Source: Protula sp. h YS-2021
Taxonomy: Eukaryota; Annelida; Polychaeta; Sabellida; Serpulidae
Direction: 5' to 3'
NCBI GenBank assembly: GCA_949752745.1
Contig: OX457029.1
Span: forward strand, 47,980,228-48,044,227
DNA: 64,000 nucleotides
This document shows, piece after piece, positions 22,698 through 33,335 of the stretch; the stretch's first letter is position 1, and the number at the start of each line of letters is the position of its first letter. The notes under the pieces are model-generated. The model did no database searches and was not told where the DNA came from. It was given only the letters and a program-made list of their open reading frames with translations. A program made the translations under genes and the position numbers.

Positions 22698-24534
22698 ATT
22701 TTTCTCGTGTATATTCCTCTGTGGATTTAACCTCTCTGATAGACGCTTTTTTGTTTGGTTGTTTGCCCGAAGACAATGCAACATCCTCAACAGGTGCAAC
22801 CCCGGAGTTAGTGTCATTAGCATTCGGAGTGATGGTACGCTTTTTAGACACATTCTTGGAACATATGGTATCCGGCTTATCTGGTATTACCGCTGGACAA
22901 ATTTCTTGATACCGTGAAAGCCTATTATAGTTAAGTGGGCACGTGGGCGACGACCAAGCAGTATTGCCATGTGTTACAAAAGCGGACTTCCGCCACCGGT
23001 TATGTCCAAGTTTTGCTTCACCCCTTATATTTAACATTGTATCAAACACCATATTTTCGTTATCAGAAACACTGTTTTTGCTGTGATACTCTGCAATAGA
23101 TAGATACGAACCAAATCTTCCTTGACGAGTACTCCAGGGGTTTTCCTCGTTTAGGGAAGAAAAGAAAGCACAGCTGTTCTTTCCTGTGGACTCAGCATTT
23201 GCTTCTGGGTTATTTTCTGCATAATTTTTTTTCGAAAGGAATTTGCCCTCGTTGTTAAGGGAAGATGCATCATCGTGTAATTGCCTCTCAATGTAATTAA
23301 AGGTACTGTTGTGACTCATAGGAATTGCGTTCAGAGGGGTTGGAGAATTATTGTCACTTCCACCAGCAAAATGCAACGTACATGCGCAGGGGGTAGAGGG
23401 TTTATTTAGTGCGTAACTATTATTTGCTCCACCTTTAACATGCAGTAGATTACTATCGGATTTTGTCTTGCGTGAAGTCCTATTGATTTGGTTTAAACAT
23501 ATCCGAGATTTTGCCAGTAAAGGATCAATAGAAAGTTGCTTGGCAATTCCCTGATTGCAAACGATATGATTGGAACTTAATTCTGCAGCAGATGCATATC
23601 TTTTATTTCCTAAAGCTTGGCAATGGCCGTGTGTTTTATTCGCTAAGGAAGAGCGCCAGACAGAACAATTTATATCGGCTTCACTTATGTCGCATTTGTG
23701 GCACTCAACATTGTAAGTTTTTTCATCTGCGTCAAAAAAACATTTCGCACCGCACTTTCGACATTGATTTGTCTGTTTCATTCCATTATAGAGGTGTGCC
23801 GGATGCCGTGATATTTTTCTGGCATCAGGCACACCCTTCAATTCAATCTGAATATCATTTTCTTCAAATGTATTCTTGCTCAATTTGCCGCCCGTATTGT
23901 AGGGGCAGTTAATATATCCTGTACAATCATTTCTTGTTTTTAATTCGTCGTCCAATAGCGACAAAATATGGTATGTATTAAAAGTATTCCTGTACGGGCC
24001 GACAACCTTTTGTGGGGCTTTATATCCTAGTTTTGCCGTTGGTATACGTATATTGTCAGGCACGACACTATTTTTAAAAATATCATCGGTTTCCATGGTT
24101 ATTTCACTATAACTTTGCTGAATCCAAAAATCTCCGACGTTATAGAAATCGCTCGGCGATTTTATTTCTAAACTGGTGTTACTTTGAGTAACAGTTTCAT
24201 TACCCGTGAGGTTTAATTTATTGAGCTTATTTGAGGGATCGAAAGCTGCTTCTTGTGGGCAGTCGGAAAGATTGGTCCTTGTCGCTGCCTGAAAAGATTC
24301 TATCCTGTTGTTGTGGCAAACCCCTTGTAGCCCACTACAGTCCTGTGAATTACTAAAACACTGAAAAGAAAAGGGTGGCATTTCATTAAGCCGTTCATCA
24401 CTGCGCGCTCTATCCTTCAGGCATTGGCACTCCACCTCCAGATCTTTATTTTGTGATTCCAGTATTAGTTGCGATAATTCCATGTCAAGATATGTTGCAC
24501 TTCCTTTTGCGGTATCTGAAATAACAACATTCAT
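22698..24534 (-). CDS. First coding exon (1.84 kb) of an unrecognised coiled-coil protein gene
   Basis: The longest open frame in the window. I choose the ATG at 24534 because its context is strong (CCGCCATGA) and the 11 upstream codons of the open frame look non-coding. The frame runs 612 codons plus one base to a consensus donor (AAAAT/GTGAGTA), with stop codons just beyond. Residues about 16-50 are predicted helical and charged (LDMELSQLILESQNKDLEVE). Six cysteines at about 258, 261, 265, 278, 281 and 290 form two CxxC pairs, possibly a small zinc-binding knuckle. Most of the rest is polar, Asn/Ser-rich and probably disordered. A TTTCAG inside the first codons (just above 24515) could act as an acceptor if transcription starts upstream; the exon would then be exactly 1818 nt. 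No known family was recognised. The phase-1 donor fits the exon at 6854. Confidence 0.75.
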
Positions 24535-25385
24535 GGCGGATAGTAGACGGAAAAATACGAAGTACAATAATATTTGTACTTAAATTTCATAACAATGGAA
24601 ATAATCCTAACAAAAATATCCAATGGAACTGTTCAGGTGCAGTTACGTTTCTGACTGTATGACACACCTCCAGGTGTCTGACTGTGGGACTTCACCGGTT
24701 CCCGCGACTGGCATTTCTTTTATCGATGTATGCTTGTCCATGACGGAAGCATTTTCATATCTCTCCACCATTCATTATTAATTTCGAAAATGGATCAAAT
24801 CAAAATATTCAACCAGAATATCCAATTGAAATTAGCTTGTGTTCTCATTCAACAGTCCTGTGTGTTGATAATAATTAGAGCTCGCTTAAAAGATTGGTGA
24901 CCCACAAAATCAGACTTGCGTTGAGTAGCTGCTGAGCTATTGCAAGAGGCCTGAGCAACTTTCAGTGGCTGCCTACAGCTAGCGCATACTACAGATACTG
25001 AGTAACGACGACTTTTTTCCCCCATGCCTTGCTTCTGTATGCATCCCTGCATGTAACCTATCACATCTTATGGGTTCGACAATTATTTCGAGCTGTCTGC
25101 CGTAACCAGGCAACAAAGATCTGCTAATGTGACAAAATAATGCAACCGAGGCTTAAAGTTTCGAAAAAAAAACTACGGATGTATATTAACACTTCTTTGT
25201 TTCTCTACTAGTTATTATTTACAAACCTTCGATAAATACCTTTTTTGCCTGAGTAAGACAGTACAAGTTTGCGATAAGCCAGAGAAACAAACTGGGAATA
25301 TTTAGTCGGATACATGTTTTGTTTAATGTTTTGTGATCTGTTTTATTGCTGTTTTTACCGATACCAGCATTGCTTAATATTGTAG
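24535..25385. other. Presumed promoter side of the minus-strand gene
   Basis: No coding sequence recognised. The start codon of the large minus-strand exon lies at the left border and a coding-like plus-strand ORF at the right border, so a promoter is likely here. I see no TATA-type element I would defend. Confidence 0.35.
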
Positions 25386-25404
25386 TAAATTGCTGAATTG
25401 TGAC

Positions 25405-25548
25405 ATGTTTGTTCGTCCGGAAGATTTAGTGTGGGTGGAACAAGAATTTTCACAAGAGGAGTTGCAGTTGCGGGCTGGGGATGCAAAGTTTGACAACTTC
25501 GACTCTGCTTCTGAATTCGACAATCACATGTTTGCCAACGTCGTCTAG
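25405..25548 (+). CDS. Small acidic ORF (47 aa), possibly a terminal exon
   Basis: ATG at 25405, stop TAG at 25546-25548. The peptide is acidic and looks coding in composition: MFVRPEDLVWVEQEF at the start, AKFDNFDSASEFDNHMFANVV-like acidic and Phe-rich tail. The frame is also open upstream to a TTGTAG acceptor, so it can be read as a last exon starting at 25386 in phase 2 (adding KLLNCD before the Met). The matching upstream exon was not found. No family recognised. It could be a microprotein, a terminal exon, or an accidental frame. Confidence 0.35.
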   Translation: MFVRPEDLVWVEQEFSQEELQLRAGDAKFDNFDSASEFDNHMFANVV

Positions 25549-27721
25549 GAAACATATGGCGAACTTGTGGAGAAAAAAAGGCCAATCTCCAAATTGCTGA
25601 CTTTGAGGGTGATACATAATTACAATCTCATTATTCATCTTTTGTTACAGATTGAAACGCGCGTCTTTCACCATATGGTATAACACTAATTGCCACATAG
25701 CACCAAATGCTAAACATAGATTAAAACATGCATCAGTCAACATATGACGTACTGCCTGATTGCCATATGATACTAAATCCTAAACTTACTAAACCAGTGG
25801 TGTGGCAGTGGTAAAAACGCATTAGCTTGTTCCTGATTTATGGTATCGTAACCACATAGTCAACTGAGCACGAGTGTTTAAAAAAACTCCTCATCTTTTT
25901 CATATGTTATGGGTTGTTTTAAGAAGTCATTGACACTCATGGTAATCCCTCGACCCCTCCCCCCCGGATTTATCGCCAGATTTCTTCCGCTTTTAATTTC
26001 AGATACCTCTGTTACAGCGCCCGTGTTAAGTAAAAACGACTATACTTTTTCATATTTTGCTTATTCATGGTATTGTAAGCACATAGTCAATTGATTTCTT
26101 CAGTTACTGTGATGTAAGTGACATTTAAAAACCACATGCCTATTTGCATAGCGACTGTTTGGCATTAAAACTCTTTTTTTTCTTCAAATCAGCAACAAGA
26201 AAAAAATAATGACTCTACTCTGAAATTTTAGTGACAACAGCATGATGTATTACATTTTGCCCGAAAGAATCAAAATGAGTATATGAGAGTCAGCGGTATA
26301 GAGCGACATAGATTTATAACCGCACTTCTGTGGAAACCCTCTCCTATTGCTCAAACAATTCTGCGCTGCGCCTATAAAAAGGCAAAAAAAAATCAATAAA
26401 TTATATCATGAAAAATCAATGAACTTCGTGTTTTATAATCGATTGGAAACAGTGTTCGAGAAAGCGCAAATCTCTGGTCGACCTGTTTCTTTTTTTTTTC
26501 CTGAGATACATTTTTTGTATCTCAGGAGATCTTCCTCATACGATGACAGTTGAGGAAATTATTAATCAAGAATTAATTACCCTCTATATTTAGCACCCTG
26601 GTGGCCATTTTGTATCAAACGCGGAGAAAGGGGTCATTTTAGGTTCAGACGCGGTACGCGCGAAGCGCCAATTTCGTTAAAAGGCGGAGGGAAAATTTTC
26701 ACGCAGTTCTCCGCGTTTCCGACAAAAGGGGGGTTGTTTCAGAACTGCACTCTGCATTTTATTAACATGAGGGCGTATACTTTCAAAATTAGCACTCCAC
26801 GTTTAGAGGTCGTTTTAAAACGCCATGAACACCTATGGTACCCGGGTGGCACGTCAGTGACCCACCCCTCTCCCACGGAATTTATCGCCGGACTTAATTT
26901 CCCGCATCCCCTGCCAGAACACCATTGTTTTGAATTAGACATTGATAGTTGTCGAACTGACCCAACTCTGCTACTATTATAGCTCGAGTTACGACAGAGA
27001 GAAGAAATCAATGATTCGCTTGTTTGTTTATGGTGTACAGAGTCCTGAAATTCTTCTTTAATTATTTATTATATTTTTTTTCTTCTCTGAGTAATCGTAA
27101 ACTGTACTGAATAAAGTCAAACACAAAATGACATTTAAGTTCACGAAATATCACAAAAATTTATTTGAAAGAAAACATTGCGAAAAGTGCAAAAAATATT
27201 TAAATAAATTATTTATGAACAATTTGCATTTAACGTAATTAATAAACAATATCGTCATGACTTTGCCATATCTAAGGAATTGTCAGCTTGGGAAAAAGTT
27301 ATTTAAACCTTTCTTTACATGGAACATACCTAATAAAAAAGAGTGACTTCTTTTATTCTGTCACGGCCATATGGTGGCAATTTAATTTTTTTCGTAGTTT
27401 TTCTCACTGAGACATGAAATGCTCACAGGCAGGTTATCTCCCCTCATTGTGCCACGGTTTTGCTTTGTTATATTACAATGTATTTTTGCTCGGCACTTCC
27501 GCCTAGCTGCTTTCTTGGGCTGTTTTATTTTCTACTATAATAACCTCGTGTTACAAAAATAATTAAAAAGAGGCTACAAATCAGAGAAGCACTTAAGCAT
27601 ATTCCAGGCTTCGTCACGACTATTTTAAGCCAATGTTTCATTCAGAGATTGCGAGAAAGAACCTTTTTTCACATTGATTTATAATGTGTACAGTTTTATC
27701 CAGGTGGAGTTTATCTTATCC
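25549..27721. other. Intergenic stretch with a diverged repeat pair
   Basis: No gene supported. Segments near 25950-25995 and 26863-26905 share a CCTC-CCC-GGA-TTTATCGCC-GA core and look like two diverged copies of one repeat. 26590-26990 is more GC-balanced, with small ORFs on both strands but no splice support. 27010-27600 is AT-rich. Confidence 0.45.
26500..26526. other. Perfect 11-bp hairpin with T5 loop
   Basis: CCTGAGATACA, five T, TGTATCTCAGG. It follows a T-run. It could be a fold-back relic or a structured RNA element; nothing shows that it is transcribed. Confidence 0.8.
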
Positions 27722-28087
27722 GTCCCAGTAACCATTGCGACGTTCTACAACGCTGGATAAACGTCACATCCGACCTCAGATCAACGCACTGTTTTCATTA
27801 CTTGTGAATTATCAAACGTCTCCTATCACCCGACTTTGTATAGACGTCGGGAAAGCGACGTTATATAGACTATTTAAGTCTATTAAACGTTGCGCAAAAG
27901 TATATTGATTAGGAGAAAGTTGCTTGCCTAACGTCCATTCAACGGTGTGTCAGAGACGTTGGTTACACTGATCTGTGGTGGCTACCAATCACAACCAAAG
28001 TACAACCAGAGTTAATGTTGTGGTTTTATCGGATCGCCATCGCAACCTGAAATCGAGGTTGGGTCGATCTTAGAATGTTTACTGGGG
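27722..28087. mobile_element. MITE-like element C, copy 3 (most complete)
   Basis: Both ends are present: CCCAGTAACCATT at the left and AGAATGTTTACTGGGG at the right, about 365 bp apart. The interior is full of AACGTTG, GACGTCGGG and TCAACG words. It gives the best estimate of element length for the family. Confidence 0.75.
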
Positions 28088-29189
28088 TAGGTTACTGTGA
28101 AAAGAAATAAACGTGTCGAAATTCTGCTATCTGCCTACATTTTTTAGTTTCATGGCATCTATTAAAATGTCCTTATAATTTTAAAAATAGTGAACAGAAT
28201 AAGGGTTTTTCAAGTTCAAAGTATTCATAAAAATCAACGATCTTCAGTTTGTGTAAATGTTGCGACTTTATATGTGTACTGTGCTGTAATAGTGATTAAA
28301 CAATGACAGAAAATTCGAATTTGCTTCAGAATCTGATAATTTCCAGGCGATTTGTGATATTATGACAATATAGTAAACTAATGCTTGTTTAGTAAAATAT
28401 CTTGAGCTTGAGCTAAAATCATCACTTGCGGTAGCAATTCACCAAATTTCTAGCAAACGAAGGCAGTGGAAGCACTAATGAACCGACCAAGCGACTTCAT
28501 ACATAGACTGATCGGTATGGCCCCAGCTGTCTTATGACAGCTCCGCTGTAAGAAAAATATAAAAAGGGAATGTGTGGAAGATGAACTGTTTTTTCCCTGT
28601 TCTACAAAGGATAAAAGAAAATAGAAGTAGAAATGCAAACCTGGTGAGTCGAGTTAAAAAAAAAACAGAATTTTTTCACGGTCTAGAGTGAGCAGTCCAG
28701 AGCTGGTGTGTACAGCCAATATCCTCTCTTTTAGATAAATTGGGCTATTAGGACAAAACTAATGACCCTGCTTTCACAAAACTGGCGGTAAATCAGGGAC
28801 AAAATGGGAACGGTTCGTGAGTAGAAGGCAGTATGTTGTGATATTCTGTCAAGGTTCCTCTTGTGTCTATTTTGAAATCACAAGCCGCTTCTTATTTAGG
28901 TAAAGCCAGTCACATCAGACATTCTAATTCATTAAATCTCAGTGAAGTGCTTTTTGCTATGTTCAACACTTATCTAAAACATACCGAATAACACATTACA
29001 AATTATAGCTGTGTGTCAGCTGAGTAATCTGTCATTCAATGAAACGGCCGGAAAATGGAATGCTTCTTGTTTAACACTGGAATTGCAAGCTATGACTTGA
29101 AAATTTATAATGACGTTGCAACGTCTCCTTCCTGAAGCAATATAAGCAAAGCATTGACAGAAATACAGTATTTCAGTGATACGACCTAC
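28088..29189. other. AT-rich stretch, no gene seen
   Basis: Short frames only. A GTGAGT near 28643 follows no convincing coding frame. Confidence 0.4.
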
Positions 29190-29345
29190 ACCTTAACTAA
29201 AGCAGTGGAGCGTCGATTCTCGATACTGGCATTTTTTTCGCGATGGTTTAGAATGTTTGCCTCTGCAACCAAATTTAAGAAGCGTTGGGCTCTGTTAGGA
29301 CTTTGGCGGATGACCGCCAGTTTTCGCTAGAATTTGGTATCAGCG
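29190..29345. repeat. Dispersed repeat E, copy 1
   Basis: Shares GTTTGCCTCTGCAACCAA, a CTGTTAGGACTTTGGCGG-like block and CGCCAGTTTTCGCT with the copy 280 bases downstream, with about a quarter of positions changed. Confidence 0.6.
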
Positions 29346-29469
29346 GAAAACAATTGCATTGCGGGGATGGTCTACAGTTTTCCTACCCAGGTTGGTCCCC
29401 GCATGTTTAAAAAGTAGCCGATTACTGACGGAAAAGTTCGTGTAAAAATTATGAGAGGGGCAGTGTCAC

Positions 29470-29630
29470 GACCCACTCCTTCGCTCAAGTAGCTTGGCGT
29501 CGACCCTCGCCGCTGGCTCAAGCGAAGATTTGGAACGTTTGCCTCCGCAACCAAGCCAAGCAGCATTCGGCCCTTGTAGAACCTGCATGTTTGACCGCTG
29601 GCTTTCGCTGTACTAGTTAATAGCGAAGGT
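29470..29630. repeat. Dispersed repeat E, copy 2
   Basis: Direct-repeat partner of 29190-29345 (GTTTGCCTCCGCAACCAA, GACCGCTGGCTTTCGCT). The open frame on the minus strand at 29372-29566 is a by-product of this repeat. Confidence 0.6.
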
Positions 29631-29869
29631 TTTGTTGTGTGTGAGTGATCGAAGAGAACGGCTGTTTAGCCAGTTCATAAAGTTGCTGGTTATAGATTGA
29701 ATGCAATCATCTTCTCTTTCCACTTTAACTATTTAGCGATCTTCTGGATAATATCTAGCAAAAGTGACTTTCTTATCTGTTTCAGTTATTTTTCTGAGAC
29801 CTTGTTTCTGTGACATTCACTGTCCTGCGTATCGTGATCGTGTAATACAACTCCCTGACATTTGCCATG

Positions 29870-30060
29870 TCGAAGACGTTTCATAGAGTAAGTAGCAAAA
29901 CGATGTTTTTTTTTCTAGAAAGGTTTCTTAGAAAGATTTCGGAATATGAAAAAAGCACATCCACATTATTTTGTCTGTAAAGGAAAAGCAATATGTAATC
30001 AGGCTGAAATTTTTTTAAATTCTACTGGAAGGGAAAGGGTAATTTTTAAAATATTATTTT
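29870..30060. repeat. Dispersed repeat A, copy 2
   Basis: Contains GTTTCATAGAGTAAGTAGCA, a TTTCTTAGAAAGATTTCGGA-like block and TTGTCTGTAAAGGAAAAGCA; repeated at 30185-30380 and in part at 625-720. Confidence 0.65.
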
Positions 30061-30184
30061 TTTTTTCTTTTTTTTTTTTGCCAAGTGGTTAATATTGCGC
30101 TTCGAGAAATAGGTTCGCTCTCGTTTCAAATACACTGAATCTTTGTATCAGTTTCAGTTACGTGTTTTTCTTGGTGAGGGTTGG

Positions 30185-30380
30185 GATGGGGATGCCGTTT
30201 CATAGAGTAAGTAGCAAGGCTATATTTTTAGAAAGGTATTCAACCTGGCCAAATAGTTTCTTTAAAAGGTTTCGGAATCTAACAAAAAATATTAATTTGT
30301 CTGTAAATGAAAAGCAAACCAGAATCAGGCTGAAAAAATTTAAATTCTTTTGGAAATGAGAAAGTAATTTTTAAAACATT
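30185..30380. repeat. Dispersed repeat A, copy 3
   Basis: Direct repeat of 29870-30060 about 315 bases downstream, sharing GTTTCATAGAGTAAGTAGCA and AAAGCAAACCAGAATCAGGC. Confidence 0.65.
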
Positions 30381-30535
30381 TAACACTTGAAGAGTCTTTG
30401 ACTTGGTCAAGACTTATATAAATTTGTGCAGGCAGCCGTTGGGCTTTTTTTTCTTGACAGTAAAAATTCATTTTCTTGTCTCAGCTTCTTCTCTGACACT
30501 ATACAGGCCCTGGGACCACAAAACTTTGTACTTAC

Positions 30536-30596
30536 GTAGAACTTGATCTGAGGATGTACATTCCGCCTTTTTTCGTCTACGATTTCGTTTTCATGC
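30536..30596 (-). CDS. Isolated candidate exon (61 nt)
   Basis: Minus strand: a TTGCGTTTTAG acceptor, one base plus 20 codons (HENEIVDEKRRNVHPQIKFY), then a consensus GTAAGTAC donor. Only one of the three frames is open. It lies between two repeats, and no partner exon was found, so it may be a chance pairing of splice-like sites. Confidence 0.25.
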
Positions 30597-30799
30597 CTAA
30601 AACGCAATGTGAACACAGCTGATTTTAGAATAAACTAGACCGAATTTCGCTACACGTAGCGAAATGGCACCCACTTGCAATGGTACAATCTATATGGTCA
30701 AAGACACATTTTTCAGTGTTTCCACATAATTGTCGGCTTCCGAATTATTATCTTGAACGATGACATCGAAGTAAATATAATGCAGTCTGAAATAATCAA

Positions 30800-31110
30800 A
30801 TTCAGTTTTCTAATCGTTTTTGAGATAATGGTCAACTTCCAGTGTTTGACCTTGACCATGACGGAGGAGGTCAAGGTCTCCGAGGTACCTCTTATATAAC
30901 GTCTTTCAGGCCCAAAGGGTCGAAAATAACCTCAAAATCCCTCTACCTCTAACCGTTTTTGAGATGAGATAATGGTCAACTTCCGGTTTTGGACCTTGAC
31001 CATGACGGAGGAGGTCAAGGTCACTGAGATACCTCTTATATAACGTCTTTTAGGTCCAAAGGGTCGAAATCGCTCTATCTCTAACCGTTTTCGAGATAAT
31101 GGACAATTTT
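30800..31110. repeat. Minisatellite D, locus 2
   Basis: Three diverged units of the family at 12930-13310, sharing TCTAACCGTTTT-GAGATAATGG, AACTTCCGGTTTTGGACCTT, CGGAGGAGGTCAAGGTC and AGGCCCAAAGGGTCGAAA. The units carry the direct half-site AGGTCAAGGTCA. Confidence 0.8.
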
Positions 31111-31259
31111 TCTCTTGCGGATTTCAATATACAAAGGTCACATGACCTTGACCTTGACACTGAATGTCGAGATTCCAGCCATGTTGTTACTGTCTACTGA
31201 CACCGTACACGTGTTGAAACAAGGATTTGAGCGCTATTTCTAGCAATTTTTCGTGATGA

Positions 31260-31540
31260 AATAGGTTTTTGAAAAAATATTTTAACCTCAATTTGACCTG
31301 AAGGTCAAGGTCAAAAAATTTTGCGGATTTCAAGACAACCCATTACCTTCTATGTCTCTGCCAAATGGCGTCTTTCTGCTACGAACCCTGTAGGAGGAGT
31401 TTTCTGGAAACCACTTTGAGGTCAAAAATACGTTGATTTTGTGGATTTCACGACATCTCATTACCCTGTATCTCTGTGCCAAATTTCATCGTCCAACGTC
31501 AAATAGCGTAGGAGGAGTTTTCTGGAAACCTCCGTGACGA
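31260..31540. repeat. Tandem duplicate of about 118 bp
   Basis: Two diverged units, each holding a GGATTTCA-GACA-CCATTACC block, a TCTCTG-GCCAAAT block and GTAGGAGGAGTTTTCTGGAA, followed by an A-rich tail at 31540-31560. The tail suggests the 3' end of an older retro-inserted sequence. Confidence 0.6.
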
Positions 31541-31815
31541 AAAAAAAAACAAAAAAGGAAGGAATAAACAGTCAGAATTCTTAGCAAAGCATACACATTT
31601 GCAAGCTATGTTTCCAAGTGGGAATAAACACATCGCATTTAAAAGCAAAGTAATGGTTGAACAAAACAGCACAGCTTATGGGCGTTACGCGAGCCCTGTC
31701 GGCATAGAGCAAAAGTGCTAGTCCGTTCAATCAATGAAGCCGTTGGGCCAACATAAACCAAGCAGATGAAGCTTATAAGCCGCATACGTGCTGCGCCATA
31801 AGCTCTCTACTTATA

Positions 31816-31960
31816 AGACGTAATCAAGCTGTGTTGTTTACAATATATTATTCAAGAAATGACCCATTGAAGGAATACGTCTTATAAGCCGAGTAGTGTT
31901 TGGTTGTTGTTGACTTAAAGTTTTATTGACTGATGAGGCATACGCCTTGTTATCTATTTA
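31816..31960 (+). repeat. Fold-back arm 1 with palindromic inner module
   Basis: A 66-base inner module is bracketed by CTTATAAGACGTA on the left and TACGTCTTATAAG on the right, followed by an outer arm reaching to about 31960. The outer arm is the inverse of 32284-32350. Confidence 0.75.
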
Positions 31961-32283
31961 CGCAGTAAGAGCTCGCACAAAGCACACTGAGCAAATGTGT
32001 ATTCTGTGTTGTCGTTAAATGCTACGCATTTATTTGCAAAAATACACTCTTTTCACATGGCGTTTTAACAAAGAAAACGAAATCAAAGACGAAAATAAAA
32101 AGTGACATGCACATGTTCAGATCAAGCTCTTCATAAGTACCAAGTTTCATGGTCGTAGGGCTCATAGTGTCAGAGAAGAAGAAGATACAAAAAATCGGAA
32201 AAACTGTCAAGAAAACAAAAAAGGATGAATTTTGCTCGCACAAATTCATAACCCTTGCAAGCCAAAGGCTTGTCAAGTGTTAA

Positions 32284-32413
32284 TAACACGGCGTATGCAT
32301 GATCAGCCAATAAAACCTTAAGTCAGCAAAAACCAAACATTACTCGACTTATAAGACGTATTCAAGCTGTGTTGTTTGCAATATATCATTCAAGAAATAA
32401 CCCATTGAAGGAA
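32284..32413 (-). repeat. Fold-back arm 2
   Basis: The outer part (to about 32350) is the reverse complement of the outer part of arm 1, but the inner module (CAAGCTGTGTTGTTTGCAAT onward) lies in the same orientation as in arm 1 rather than inverted. Confidence 0.75.
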
Positions 32414-32448
32414 GTATTTTTGCGTTTTAATTTTTGTCAAGTGTTTAA

Positions 32449-32466
32449 CATTTCGCTAGCGAAATG
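32449..32466. other. 18-bp perfect palindrome CATTTCGCTAGCGAAATG
   Basis: Fully self-complementary. Near-identical palindromes sit at 30649-30670 (ATTTCGCTACACGTAGCGAAAT) and, degenerate, at 12856. It marks the ends of the TIR-bounded element family. Confidence 0.8.
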
Positions 32467-32999
32467 AGGTTCTAGTTTGATACATGAAATGAACTCCGAT
32501 TTATTATACACGTTAACTCTCCATGTCAATGCGTGACTCTGGGAAATTACAGATGAAGTCTTTGCGAAGTATGGGAAATCTACCGATGAAGTCACTGCGA
32601 GCTTTGGGAAATCTACAGATGAAGTCGTTGTGGCATTTTCATAAGAGAAAAAATTAGTAAAACCCACTTTTCTAAATATTTGAATTTTCTTAAGTTTTCC
32701 TGTTCACAGCTGAAAAGGTCAGCCATGAGTTAGAATTTTAGGTCAAGGCAAATATCTCCGAAGCTAGTTTTCATGTGCAGTTCTTTCAAAAAGCAGTAAG
32801 AAAACTAGCCCGCTTTATTTTTAGCCTGCATTTGACTTGTCTTAGTTTTTATTACTTTGAGGGAAAATGTGATCAATGACTTAGATATGTATCGAATTAA
32901 TTCGAGAATACCCCAATTATAAAGAAATCTAATGTTATCTGGACATACATCTAATTAGAAAAAGCAATAAATTTTGAAAAAAAAAATTATTAAGATAAC

Positions 33000-33335
33000 A
33001 GTTGATCCAATATCAGACAGATTTCTTAAATAATATTGGAGATCTCTAGCTTGATTGTATCTAATATTTGTATCTCTCATTCCGTAATTCACATTTTCAG
33101 ATACTTGTCATTGAATTGGAGATTTGTTTTGTGGATTATAGATCTTTTCCATTCCTTTAAAGATCTCTCAATTTGTTTATTGACATCTGTAATGAATTTA
33201 AATGTATCTCCAATTCAACCTTATTTATGTATGTAGACGTAGAGGTATCTTGTATAATTAAAGATGTCTAAAATTCATTTATATTCCAGTGAACTAGAGG
33301 TATTCCTAAATCACCAGCGACTATTAATAAAGATA
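33000..33335. repeat. AGATATCT-rich internally repetitive segment
   Basis: Many short self-complementary words recur every 20-40 bases (GGAGATCTCT, AAAGATCTCTC, AAAGATATCTC, AGATATC variants) along with CCAATTCA/GAATTGGAG pairs. The segment could fold on itself. Probably a non-autonomous repeat; not coding. Confidence 0.5.

Larger units (their letters stand above)
30630..32482. mobile_element. TIR-bounded composite repeat element
   Basis: The left end reads AAACTAGACCGAATTTCGCT and the right end, inverted, AAACTAGAACCTCATTTCGCT, so the segment has terminal inverted repeats of about 30 bases. Inside, in order: minisatellite D (30800-31110), a diverged duplicate with GTAGGAGGAGTTTTCTGGAA at 31391 and 31509, and a fold-back structure with arms at 31816-31960 and 32284-32413. 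No transposase is encoded. The same left boundary precedes the minisatellite at 12842. Confidence 0.6.

Noticed and set aside
22685..22909. Plus-strand ORF opposite the large exon
   Set aside because: Shadow of the 22698-24534 minus-strand exon.
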